DNA from: Gammaproteobacteria bacterium | GTDB lineage: Bacteria; Pseudomonadota; Gammaproteobacteria; Acidiferrobacterales; SZUA-150 | Length of the DNA: 64,000 nucleotides | Assembly: GCA_029880545.1 (NCBI GenBank) | Contig: JAOUOD010000002.1 | Coordinates: 49,827 to 113,826 of the forward strand | Direction of reading: 5' to 3' | In this document: positions 9,181 to 17,482 of the stretch, piece after piece | Layout of the letters: every line of letters begins with the position of its first letter | Numbering within the stretch: position 1 is the stretch's first letter | Notes under the pieces: model-generated | What the model was told of the DNA's origin: nothing | Database searches by the model: none | The model's input: only the letters and a program-made list of their open reading frames with translations | Made by a program: the position numbers and the translations under genes

Positions 9181-9771
9181 ATGAATATGAAACTGCCACG
9201 CACATCCACCGCCGGTATTGTCCTGCTCGCGTTGTTGCAATCTTCCTGCGGGGGCAGCAATGGCAGCAGTGACAATATCTCTGGCGCGCCGAATATCTTT
9301 ACACCTACCGTAACTATCGACACCAATGGGTTCAATGTTGCCAGCATTCCCTTTTCTGCATCTAGCACGGGGGTGCTGAAATGGAAAATTACCGGCACCG
9401 ATATTTCTTTCCAGATCAGCTGCACCACGACCGGTTGGGTGGGAATGGGCATTAACCCGTCGGGCTCCATGACCGGGGCCGATATTGTCATGGGGTATGT
9501 AACAACCGGGGCAACCGTGGAAGACATGCACGCTACCGGTTTTTTTGCACCGACAACGGATATTACCAATCACCTTTCAGGCGTATCCGGCACAGAAATC
9601 GCCGGGACGACAGAACTGGTATTTACGCGGGCACTGGATACCGCAGACAGCCAGGACAAAGTCCTGGTCGCGGGGCAGGACACGATCATGCTGTTTGCCT
9701 GTGGACCCGGTGGTGCCGACAACTTCATGACCCAGCATCAACACAAGGCCGCGCTCAAGATCAACCTGTGA
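9181..9771 (+). CDS. lipoprotein with a DOMON-like domain
   Basis: This protein of 196 residues starts with a lipoprotein signal ending in LQSSC (acylated C23), followed by a Gly/Ser-rich linker. The rest resembles a DOMON domain of the dopamine beta-hydroxylase type: a beta sandwich with KWKITGTDISFQI, GWVGMGINPSGSMTGAD and VEDMHATGFFAP. Such domains bind heme or sugars and often take part in extracytoplasmic redox reactions; which ligand applies here is unknown. A ribosome site AAGGAG precedes the ATG. The gene stands alone between the pdh operon and the small membrane peptide. Confidence 0.75.
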   Translation: MNMKLPRTSTAGIVLLALLQSSCGGSNGSSDNISGAPNIFTPTVTIDTNGFNVASIPFSASSTGVLKWKITGTDISFQISCTTTGWVGMGINPSGSMTGADIVMGYVTTGATVEDMHATGFFAPTTDITNHLSGVSGTEIAGTTELVFTRALDTADSQDKVLVAGQDTIMLFACGPGGADNFMTQHQHKAALKINL

Positions 9772-9989
9772 CGCCAACCCGGCGGGGCCAACAGCCCCAA
9801 ACCGGGGCTGTCATGCGTGACTGGTATCGCCTGCCCTCCTTACCCCAGCTTTTTTGGGCCTAAACGGACCGTCAAATAGCTGTCGCTCGCTTGAATTTCT
9901 CAGGATTCTCCCTTAGGCTTTGCCACCAATCAAATTAGTCAACTTTTATAATCGATTCGATTCATTAACCCCGTAAGAGGAAAAACCAC

Positions 9990-10094
9990 ATGAAGAACCC
10001 ACTGGATTCCATCACCGGTACGATTGTATCCGGTCTGATCCTGACCGTTATTCTTTATTATGTTGTGCGCAACTTCCTGATTGCTGCCGGCTAA
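9990..10094 (+). CDS. 34-residue membrane peptide
   Basis: A short gene encoding MKNPLDSITGTIVSG and a single hydrophobic helix (about residues 12-33, LILTVILYYVVRNFLIAAG). An AAGAGG ribosome site lies upstream of the ATG. It precedes the urate-oxidase-N-type membrane protein by 86 bases on the same strand, so it may be a small subunit or stabiliser of that membrane protein. No homologue can be named from sequence alone. Confidence 0.55.
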   Translation: MKNPLDSITGTIVSGLILTVILYYVVRNFLIAAG

Positions 10095-10180
10095 ATAAAA
10101 ACACGCGCATAAAGCGAATAACAGACACCCTGTTCCCGGGCGAGCCAAGGCTTCCCGGATGATTCTGGAGAAAGAAAACC

Positions 10181-10675
10181 ATGGAAATCTATCTTGTATT
10201 TGACCGCTGGCTGCACGTAATGGCTGGTATTACCTGGATTGGCCTGCTGTACTATTTTAATTTCGTACAGGTACCCGGCCTCGGCAAGGCAAAGGCCGAC
10301 GGCACCGCTGCCGGCATTACCAAGCACATCGCTCCACGCGCACTGCTGTGGTTCCGTTGGGCAGCCCTGGTGACCTGGCTGACCGGTTTCTCCTACCTGC
10401 ACGGCCTGGGAATTGCCGCTGACGCGTTCCTGCTTAAAGGCAATGCATCCATCATCGGCATGGGCGCCTGGTTGGGCACCATCATGCTGTTCAACGTATG
10501 GGTCCTGATCTGGCCAAACCAGAAAAAGGTTCTGGGCATGGTCGAAGCGTCTGATGAAGAAAAAGCCCGTTCCGCACGCGTTGCACTACTGGCTTCACGC
10601 ACCAACACCATGCTGTCTATCCCGATGGCGTTTTTCATGGTGGCAGGTCCACACGGCGCAGTTCTGTTCTCATAA
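10181..10675 (+). CDS. membrane protein of the urate oxidase N-terminal (PuuD-like) type
   Basis: This 164-residue protein has about four transmembrane helices and no further domain. The N-terminal WLHVMAGITWIGLLYYFNFVQ, the APRALLWFRWAA segment and the conserved histidines recall the membrane domain of PuuD-type urate hydroxylases, in which this domain is followed by a soluble cytochrome c domain that is absent here. The stand-alone version is found in many proteobacteria and its role is not settled; heme binding is plausible. It follows the 34-residue membrane peptide and is ended by a strong terminator. Confidence 0.7.
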   Translation: MEIYLVFDRWLHVMAGITWIGLLYYFNFVQVPGLGKAKADGTAAGITKHIAPRALLWFRWAALVTWLTGFSYLHGLGIAADAFLLKGNASIIGMGAWLGTIMLFNVWVLIWPNQKKVLGMVEASDEEKARSARVALLASRTNTMLSIPMAFFMVAGPHGAVLFS

Positions 10676-10694
10676 GAACTTCAGGTGCTGAACC

Positions 10695-10736
10695 AAAAAG
10701 CCCGGCCCGGATCATGATTCCGGGCCGGGCTTTTTT
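10695..10736. terminator. bidirectional terminator
   Basis: A long perfect stem (AAAAGCCCGGCCCGGA paired with its complement around a short loop) is flanked by A and T runs, so it can stop transcription from both directions. It lies between the membrane protein gene on the plus strand and the convergent hydrolase-fold gene on the minus strand. Confidence 0.9.
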
Positions 10737-10758
10737 ATGACCAGTTGCTTCTCCCGGG

Positions 10759-11643
10759 CTACCTGAGGTGCTTGTATATAAATGCAGCGGCGCGCTGATT
10801 GGCATCTTTCGATGCCAGGTCATCGGCAAAGGTGCGAACATTGTCCGGCCGGAAATCGAATCCGCGACCGACGCCTGGATAAATTACCAGGGTGGCGTCG
10901 CGGTTTTTCTCCTTGAGTGATTTCGTTGCCGATTCGATCGCGCGGCGACGCTGGTACTGCTCGTCTTCGCCAATAAAGATCAGGGCCGGAACCTTCAGTT
11001 CATCCGCTTCCGGCGCATAACCGTATACCTGTGACGGCTCGGGTGCATTGGGATCCTGCATATGCGGATACCAGGAAACATAACAGGCCACGCCTTTTTC
11101 CTGCGCCTTTTTGGTGACAGCCGCCTTAAGCGTGTAGTAACCGCCGCGTGTATGCGAAACCAGGCAGGTCTTGCGGCTGCTGATATCCTTGCGCTTTAGC
11201 ACAACCGGTACGCCGTTGGCCACATCGTCTTCAATCGTGTAGTCGTGTTCGTAGGGCAGCGGGTCCATAAAGCGTGAACCGTAAATATCCGGCGCTACCA
11301 CGACAAGGCCACGTGCGGCCAGGCGGCGGACCTTGGCCTGGATCAGGTCATCCAGTCCACGACGACCATGCACGAATAAAATGCCCGGGTATTTCCTGGT
11401 GTCCGCCGGCCGGGCCACCATGGCCCGGATCTCGTTGTCGCCACTCTTGTAATTGATCCACTCAGTTCTGACCTTGTGATTGGCGACCGGCTCCAGTGCG
11501 CCCTGCTCCCACCAGCTGGCATCCCACCACCATTGCTCTCGGGCATTATATTTTGCCGGCTCGTGCGCCCAGCCAGCAGCACTTGCCAACAACACGAGAA
11601 CCATGGTCACACCAGTCAGCAGTTTCGGAGTGTTTCGATTCAT
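10759..11643 (-). CDS. exported dienelactone hydrolase-like protein, probably lacking the catalytic residues
   Basis: This 294-residue protein has a signal peptide (cleavage likely after GWA, residue 26) and an alpha/beta-hydrolase fold of the dienelactone hydrolase family: ILFVHGRRGLDD, VVAPDIYG, LVSHTRGGYYT and LIFIGEDE are family landmarks. At the nucleophile elbow the usual G-x-C-x-G-G reads S-H-T-R-G-G, so T165 stands where Cys or Ser is expected. At the histidine site the usual GHGF reads GRGF (R260). Two of three triad residues are therefore changed. The start at 11643 is chosen for the signal peptide and a ribosome site; a start at 11697 would bury it. The function is unknown and may be binding rather than hydrolysis. 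Confidence 0.8.
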   Translation of the reverse strand: MNRNTPKLLTGVTMVLVLLASAAGWAHEPAKYNAREQWWWDASWWEQGALEPVANHKVRTEWINYKSGDNEIRAMVARPADTRKYPGILFVHGRRGLDDLIQAKVRRLAARGLVVVAPDIYGSRFMDPLPYEHDYTIEDDVANGVPVVLKRKDISSRKTCLVSHTRGGYYTLKAAVTKKAQEKGVACYVSWYPHMQDPNAPEPSQVYGYAPEADELKVPALIFIGEDEQYQRRRAIESATKSLKEKNRDATLVIYPGVGRGFDFRPDNVRTFADDLASKDANQRAAAFIYKHLR

Positions 11644-11798
11644 AAATTCCACCCTTGTAGAATGTGCAGTCTTCTTTGGGACGAATACAGCCTCCATTAT
11701 AATCCGTTTTTGTCAGCCCCACGGGCGCGACTCCCGGGAGAATCCGGAGTATCCGGATTTACCACCAAAAAACAGCAAGTTAATCCACTTGGCAGACG

Positions 11799-11891
11799 AT
11801 GGAAAACTCATTAGAATTTGCTGTTTCCGATTTCAAATGGCGCCTGTTTGGGGCGCCTTTGCTTTTTAGGGATAAAAGACGTCATGACTGA
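11799..11891 (+). CDS. possible leader peptide upstream of argD (30 aa)
   Basis: A short frame starting MENSLEFAVSDFKWRLFG and ending in FRDKRRHD overlaps the argD start by eight bases (ATGACTGA). A stem-loop with a T-rich tail lies inside it. Four arginines, two of them adjacent, lie in its second half, which could permit arginine-dependent attenuation. The ribosome site is weak, so it may be chance. Confidence 0.25.
   Translation: MENSLEFAVSDFKWRLFGAPLLFRDKRRHD
11839..11867 (+). terminator. terminator-like hairpin in the argD leader
   Basis: A perfect 6-bp stem (GGCGCC, loop of seven bases, GGCGCC) followed by TTTGCTTTTT sits only 17 bases before argD. It could end a leader transcript and act as an attenuator of argD-argF. 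Confidence 0.5.
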
Positions 11892-13065
11892 ACATGTAAT
11901 GAATACCTACGGCAGACTCCCGGTCAGCTTCGTCCGCGGCGAAGGCGCATGGCTGTGGGACGAGCAAGGCAACAAGTATCTTGATGCTGTTGGCGGTATT
12001 GCCGTGTGCAACCTGGGACACTGTCATCCGGCAGTAACCGCCGCCATCCAGGACCAGGCGGCTACGCTCATGCATACGTCCAACTGGTATGGCATTCCGT
12101 TACAGGAACAGCTTGCGGACAGGCTATGCGAACTGTCCGGCATGGAGCGTGCATTCTTTTCCAATTCAGGCGCCGAAGCCAACGAAGCGGCAATCAAAAT
12201 TGCCCGCCTTTATGGTCATAACAAGGGCATCCTGAACCCGACTATTATTGTGACTGAAGGCAGTTTTCACGGCCGCACCATGGCCACCCTGACTGCCACC
12301 GGCAACCGCAAGGTGCAGGCCGGTTTTGAGCCACTGGTAAGTGGTTTCGTTCGTGTTCCGTTTAATGATATTGAAGCCGTATCCCTGGCTGGCACCAATA
12401 ACCACGACATTGTGGCAATCCTGGTTGAGCCGGTTGAAGGCGAAGGCGGCGTGATCGCACCTGACGAAGATTACCTCAAGAATTTGCGCAAGCTTTGCGA
12501 TGAAAAAGGCTGGCTGCTGATGCTCGACGAAATTCAGACTGGCATGGGTCGCACCGGTCAGTGGTTTGCCTGCCAGCATGAAGACGTCATACCCGATGTC
12601 ATGACGCTGGCCAAGGGCCTGGGCAATGGTTTTCCCGTCGGTGCCTGCCTGGCCCGGGGAATTGCCGCCGAAACCCTCAAGCCTGGCAACCACGGTTCTA
12701 CCTTTGGCGGTAACCCGCTGGCCTGTCGCACGGCGCTGGCCGTCATTGAAACCATGAACAAGGAAAACATTCCGGCCACAGCAGCAGCTACCGGGGCACG
12801 GATTGTTGCGCGACTGCAGTCCGGGCTCACCAAGGTTGCCGGCATCAAAACCATACGCCATAAAGGCATGCTGATAGGCATTGAGCTGAATCGTGAATGC
12901 GGAGAGCTGATGCAGAAAGCGCTGCAACAGGGTTTGCTCATCAATGTAACAGCAATGAACATCGTCAGGTTGCTGCCGCCACTTAACCTGACCAACGAAG
13001 AAGCCGATCAGCTTGCCGATGGCCTGGTCAGCCTGTTGGCCGACTATCTTGCCGCGGCAGCCTGA
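11884..13065 (+). CDS. argD: acetylornithine aminotransferase
   Basis: This PLP-dependent class III aminotransferase converts N-acetylglutamate semialdehyde to N-acetylornithine in arginine synthesis, and often serves lysine synthesis as well. The PLP-binding lysine is in LAKGLGNG (about K244). The conserved NSGAEANEAAIKIAR, GSFHGRTMAT, LDEIQTGMGRTG and GSTFGGNPLA segments are all present. The start at 11884 gives 393 residues, normal for ArgD. A frame extension to 11818 runs through a hairpin and is rejected. argF follows 23 bases later, so the two form an arginine operon. Confidence 0.93.
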   Translation: MTEHVMNTYGRLPVSFVRGEGAWLWDEQGNKYLDAVGGIAVCNLGHCHPAVTAAIQDQAATLMHTSNWYGIPLQEQLADRLCELSGMERAFFSNSGAEANEAAIKIARLYGHNKGILNPTIIVTEGSFHGRTMATLTATGNRKVQAGFEPLVSGFVRVPFNDIEAVSLAGTNNHDIVAILVEPVEGEGGVIAPDEDYLKNLRKLCDEKGWLLMLDEIQTGMGRTGQWFACQHEDVIPDVMTLAKGLGNGFPVGACLARGIAAETLKPGNHGSTFGGNPLACRTALAVIETMNKENIPATAAATGARIVARLQSGLTKVAGIKTIRHKGMLIGIELNRECGELMQKALQQGLLINVTAMNIVRLLPPLNLTNEEADQLADGLVSLLADYLAAAA

Positions 13066-13088
13066 CCGGATATTGCGGGCGAAAAACC

Positions 13089-14012
13089 ATGAACACGCGT
13101 CATTTTCTGTCACTAGCCGATATTTCCAGCGATGAATTCCGCGCCATCATTGATCGCGCCATTCACCTGAAGTCGCTGCGTAACCGGGGCATTGCCCATA
13201 CTCCGCTGCAACATCGCATGCTCGCCCTGGTGTTTGATAAATCCTCCACCAGGACGCGAGTGTCATTTGAAACCGGCATGACCCAGCTTGGTGGCAACAG
13301 CATGTTCCTGTCGCCTCGCGACACCCAGCTTGGGCGCGGCGAACCAATTGAAGATACGGCCCGGGTATTATCACGCATGGTCGATGCCATCGTTGTGCGC
13401 ACCCATGCTCATCATGACATTGAAACCCTGTCCACACACTCGCGTGTGCCGGTAATCAATGCCCTGACAGATGATTACCACCCGTGCCAGCTGCTAGCCG
13501 ACATGCAGACCTGGGTCGAGCACCGGGGTGACGTGGCTGGCAAGACGGCGGCCTGGATTGGTGACGGCAACAATGTCTGCCACTCCTGGATGAACGCGGC
13601 GCGCATGCTCGGGTTCCGGCTGCGCATCGCCACGCCCAAAGGTTACGAACCGTCTGCAACCATGATTGAGCGCTGCAAGGACAGTATTGAGCTGACCAAC
13701 AACCCGATGGAAGCCGCAGCAGCAGCTGACACGGTGGTCACCGACACCTGGGCCAGTATGGGCCAGGAGCAGGAAAAGGAAGCGCGCGAGCATGCGTTTA
13801 CCGGTTTCATTGTTGATGAAAAGCTGATGGCTGCAGCCGCCAGTGATGCGATCTTCATGCACTGCCTGCCGGCCTACCGCGGCAGCGAAGTCAGTACCGC
13901 CGTGATTGACGGGCCGCAAAGCGTTGTCTGGGATGAGGCAGAAAACCGTTTGCATGCGCAAAAAGCCTTGCTCGAGATGCTGCTGGCACCGGAATCATTC
14001 GGGCAGCAATAA
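13089..14012 (+). CDS. argF: ornithine carbamoyltransferase
   Basis: The enzyme joins ornithine and carbamoyl phosphate to give citrulline. Carbamoyl-phosphate motif STRTR (residues 53-57), the HPCQ motif (about 131-134) and the ornithine/active-site motif HCLP (about 257-260) are intact. The length of 307 residues fits the short anabolic ArgF class. It follows argD closely in one operon. Confidence 0.95.
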   Translation: MNTRHFLSLADISSDEFRAIIDRAIHLKSLRNRGIAHTPLQHRMLALVFDKSSTRTRVSFETGMTQLGGNSMFLSPRDTQLGRGEPIEDTARVLSRMVDAIVVRTHAHHDIETLSTHSRVPVINALTDDYHPCQLLADMQTWVEHRGDVAGKTAAWIGDGNNVCHSWMNAARMLGFRLRIATPKGYEPSATMIERCKDSIELTNNPMEAAAAADTVVTDTWASMGQEQEKEAREHAFTGFIVDEKLMAAAASDAIFMHCLPAYRGSEVSTAVIDGPQSVVWDEAENRLHAQKALLEMLLAPESFGQQ

Positions 14013-14105
14013 CTGCCGATGAGACTATTGATCACACCAGGCCCTGCGTCCGGACCAACCGAATGCTATTCTTGCCGAATAACCTGACAACAGTGCATAA
14101 CGACA

Positions 14106-15158
14106 TTGAGCGAACTTCTCTCTCTTAAGGATATCAAGTGCAGCATAGACGGCCTGACCGTGGTCAATGGCGTCAACATGCAGGTGAACAAAGGCAACCT
14201 CGTTTGCCTGCTGGGACCTTCGGGTTGCGGCAAGACTACGGTATTGCGCGCCATTGCCGGGTTTCAGTCGGTCGATGAGGGCGAGATCAGCCTGCATGAA
14301 CAACTGGTATCCGCCAAAGGATTTATGCAGCCACCTGAAAAGCGCCGGGTCGGTATGGTATTCCAGGACTATGCCCTGTTTCCTCATCTGACGGTTGGCG
14401 ACAACGTTTCATTCGGCATCCGTCACCTGCCACCTGCCGAGCGCGCTGATACGGTGAACCGGATGCTGGCACTGGTCGGCCTGGATGCAATGAAATCCCG
14501 CTACCCTCACGAGCTTTCAGGGGGGCAGCAACAACGCGTCGCACTGGCTCGGGCACTGGCGCCCAAACCTGACCTGATCCTGATGGATGAACCTTTTTCC
14601 AACCTGGACGTGGAACTGCGCGAACGCGTGAGCTATGAAGTCCGCGACATACTCAAGCAGCAAGGCGCGACCGCGGTCCTGGTAACACACGACCAGCACG
14701 AAGCATTTGCGCTTGGTGACCAGGTCGGAGTCATGAACAATGGTCGCATCCTGCAGTGGGATACGCCTTACAACCTGTACCATGAGCCATGCTGCGCGTT
14801 TATTGCCGAATTTATCGGCCAGGGCGTATTTCTGCCCGGTGTACTGACCAGCCCGGACATTATCGAAACCGAGATTGGCCACCACCGGGGTAATCGCTCC
14901 TATAACTGGGAAACCGGCAGCAAGGTCGAGCTGTTGTTGAGACCGGACGACATTATCGCCGACCCGGAAAGCGACTTGCGCGCCACCGTCACCAAGAAAG
15001 CTTTCAAGGGCGCCGAGATACTGTATACACTGAAACTGAAAAGCGGTGCCGAGATCCTGTCAGTGCTGCCCAGTCACGCGGATCACGGGATTGGTGATGA
15101 GCTGGGTATTCGCGTTGAGACCGATCATCTGGTGGCATTCCCGCAACGGCAGCAATAA
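14106..15158 (+). CDS. ABC transporter ATP-binding protein, FbpC/iron(III)-type
   Basis: The protein has a complete ABC ATPase domain: Walker A GPSGCGKTT, Q-loop FQDYALFPH, signature LSGGQQQR, Walker B LILMDEP and the switch histidine in VTHDQ. A C-terminal TOBE-like domain (about residues 245-350) is typical of importers for iron(III), sulfate, maltose or polyamines; overall it most resembles FbpC. No permease or binding-protein gene lies nearby, so it is an orphan subunit. The start is a TTG at 14106 with no strong ribosome site. Confidence 0.8.
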   Translation: MSELLSLKDIKCSIDGLTVVNGVNMQVNKGNLVCLLGPSGCGKTTVLRAIAGFQSVDEGEISLHEQLVSAKGFMQPPEKRRVGMVFQDYALFPHLTVGDNVSFGIRHLPPAERADTVNRMLALVGLDAMKSRYPHELSGGQQQRVALARALAPKPDLILMDEPFSNLDVELRERVSYEVRDILKQQGATAVLVTHDQHEAFALGDQVGVMNNGRILQWDTPYNLYHEPCCAFIAEFIGQGVFLPGVLTSPDIIETEIGHHRGNRSYNWETGSKVELLLRPDDIIADPESDLRATVTKKAFKGAEILYTLKLKSGAEILSVLPSHADHGIGDELGIRVETDHLVAFPQRQQ

Positions 15159-15199
15159 AACCGGGGTTTACTGTGGGTCGTTCCTGTCGGCCGGTTTTT
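15157..15199 (+). terminator. possible terminator after the ABC ATPase gene
   Basis: An 8-bp stem AAAACCGG/CCGGTTTT with a long loop of 26 bases ends in five Ts. The long loop makes it a weak candidate. Confidence 0.4.
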
Positions 15200-15229
15200 G
15201 GCCTACACTTTTGACCTGGAACTGCACGA

Positions 15230-17401
15230 ATGAGCAAAAAAATACTCCGATTACTGGTAGTGGATGATTACCCGGACGATGCCGATGCATTGGCCCGCAA
15301 TCTTCGTATTGCACGGTTCATGCTGAAAAGTCATCGCGTAGTGGATGCTCCCGGGCTGCAGGACGCACTGAAAGACAACAAATGGGATGTTGTGGTTTCC
15401 GAGTTCAACCTGAAGGCGTTCAATGCCCGGCTGGCACTGGACGTGGTCCGCAACGCCAGCCCGAATACTCCTTTTATTGTCTACACCAAGGGCATCAGCG
15501 ACGATGAAATGACTGACATCATGAATGCCGGTGCTCGCGACGTTGTCAACAAATCGCGGCCGGCGCGCATTGTTCCGGCCATCGAACGTGAGCTTGCCAC
15601 TGCCGAGTACGTCAAGGAATATGACCGCGCCATGCAGGCCATGAAACAACTGGAACACAAGCTCGAGGCCATGGCCAACAATCCCAATGACGCAGTCAGT
15701 TATGTGCATGACGGGGTGCATATCGATGCCAACCAGAACTATCTTGACCTGTTCGGCTATGAAAACCTGGAAGAACTGGAAATCGTGCCCGCGCTCAACC
15801 TGATCGACAAGGATGATCATCACCTATTCAAGGACTATCTCAGGAAAGTATCCAAGGGCATCGAGGTGCGCGAGTCACCCGAATTCAAGGCAACCCGCAA
15901 GGATGGCAAGCGGATCGACATTGAAATCTCCGCCGGCAAGGTCACGCATAACAACCACGATTGCATACAAATCAAGGTCAATGACATCAGCAAGCGCAAG
16001 ATGGCTGAAGACCGGCTGCATTACCTCAGCCAGCATGATCCACTGACCGGCCTGTATAATCGCCATTACTTCGCCAAGCTGCTTGGCGATGTCATCGGCG
16101 AAGCACGGGAACAACAAACACATTCCGCCCTGTTGTTTGTCGACCTGTACGACCTAGTCGCCATCAATTCCGAAATGGGCTATACCGCCGGCGACCTGGC
16201 ACTGGTCAAGATATCCAGCGAATTCAAGGAACTACTTGGCGAAAACGCTATCATTGCACGCATCAGCGGTGATGCCTTCACTATCCTGCTGACCAACCAG
16301 GGCGAGGCCGTCGCCAAAAATACCGCTGCCGATATTGAAGCCAGACTGCACAACCTGGTTCTGAATGAACATGGCAAGACACATAGCTGCAGTTGCGTCA
16401 TCTGCATCAACATGGTCACCTCCGAATCCGGGGATGCCCATGAACTGCTGGATCAGGGCGTTAGACAATGCGAGGAAAAACGCCCCAAACCGGCTGCTGT
16501 CGTACAATCAACCGCCCCGGAACCGGTTGCGGTATCAACCGCGGACATAACACCCGACACGGCGCCAGTCGAAGCACCGGTGCCGGCGCCGCAACCCGAA
16601 GTCGCGGTCATGTCGGAACTGGGCAAGGATATTGCCCGGGCCCTGATCGATAACCGGTTCCGGTTATTCTACCAGCCCATAATCGATCTCCAGGGCGGGG
16701 GCAACGAAAAGTTTGAAGTCTATATCCGCATGATTTCGGCTAACGGAGAGATATTGACGCCGGACAAGTTCCTCGACGAGGCGGAGAAGACCGGGCAAAT
16801 GCAGGCCATCGATCGCTGGGTAGCCGATGCCGCCATTCGCTCAATGGCCGCATTGCACAACGAAGGGCGTCGCACGAGGTTTTTTATAAACCTGTCGGTA
16901 CAAGCCTACGAGGACAGCGGCCTGAGCCCCATCATCAAGCAGGCGTTGAATGAGACCCTGGTTGACCCCCAATACGCGGTATTTGAAATTGATGCCCCGG
17001 AACTGGCCGAACGATCAACCATCATTCATCAAATGGTCAGCGATATTTGCGAACTGGGTTGCTCGATATCCCTGGATAACAGCCTGCCCGACCTGTCCAC
17101 CGCGCTAAGCCTGCCGCGACATTCGGTGCGCTTCATCAAGCTGGCGGCGGACACCATCAGCAAAACGATGTCCAATAACGCCAGCAAGGAAACCATGATG
17201 TCAATGATGGAGATGGCGCGAAAACTGGATATCGAGGTCATCGCCAAGGGTATAGAAGATGCCGGCAACCTGCCCGATATCTGGAGCTCGGGCATTCAGT
17301 ATGTCCAGGGGGACTATTTCCAGCCGGCAACCGATGACCTGGATTTTGAATTTGATACCGGTGACGAGGCCGAATTATCATCTGATACCTCATCCTGGTA
17401 A
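15230..17401 (+). CDS. FimX-like REC-PAS-GGDEF-EAL protein with degenerate catalytic sites
   Basis: This 723-residue protein has a receiver-like domain (about 1-125), a PAS domain (about 155-265), a GGDEF domain (about 275-430), a proline/alanine-rich linker and an EAL domain (about 470-710). The receiver lacks the phospho-acceptor Asp (S57 in VVVSEFN). The GGDEF signature reads SGDAF (about 345-349), so cyclase activity is unlikely. The EAL signature reads EVY, DDFG-like residues read DNSLPDLS, and the late glutamate motif reads AKGIED, so phosphodiesterase activity is unlikely. The same architecture and double degeneracy occur in FimX, a c-di-GMP receptor that controls type IV pili. Two minor-pilin operons in this window make that role plausible, but it is inference. 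Confidence 0.85.
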   Translation: MSKKILRLLVVDDYPDDADALARNLRIARFMLKSHRVVDAPGLQDALKDNKWDVVVSEFNLKAFNARLALDVVRNASPNTPFIVYTKGISDDEMTDIMNAGARDVVNKSRPARIVPAIERELATAEYVKEYDRAMQAMKQLEHKLEAMANNPNDAVSYVHDGVHIDANQNYLDLFGYENLEELEIVPALNLIDKDDHHLFKDYLRKVSKGIEVRESPEFKATRKDGKRIDIEISAGKVTHNNHDCIQIKVNDISKRKMAEDRLHYLSQHDPLTGLYNRHYFAKLLGDVIGEAREQQTHSALLFVDLYDLVAINSEMGYTAGDLALVKISSEFKELLGENAIIARISGDAFTILLTNQGEAVAKNTAADIEARLHNLVLNEHGKTHSCSCVICINMVTSESGDAHELLDQGVRQCEEKRPKPAAVVQSTAPEPVAVSTADITPDTAPVEAPVPAPQPEVAVMSELGKDIARALIDNRFRLFYQPIIDLQGGGNEKFEVYIRMISANGEILTPDKFLDEAEKTGQMQAIDRWVADAAIRSMAALHNEGRRTRFFINLSVQAYEDSGLSPIIKQALNETLVDPQYAVFEIDAPELAERSTIIHQMVSDICELGCSISLDNSLPDLSTALSLPRHSVRFIKLAADTISKTMSNNASKETMMSMMEMARKLDIEVIAKGIEDAGNLPDIWSSGIQYVQGDYFQPATDDLDFEFDTGDEAELSSDTSSW

Positions 17402-17482
17402 ACAATAATACCGCGAGCACTTGTCGCACCCATCATCTGATTGTAGGCTCTCGCCAGCCCATCATTTAACCGAGTAATACCT

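Noticed and set aside
15230..17401. Active diguanylate cyclase/phosphodiesterase
   Set aside because: Signature motifs of both domains are changed at key residues, so a receptor role is more likely.
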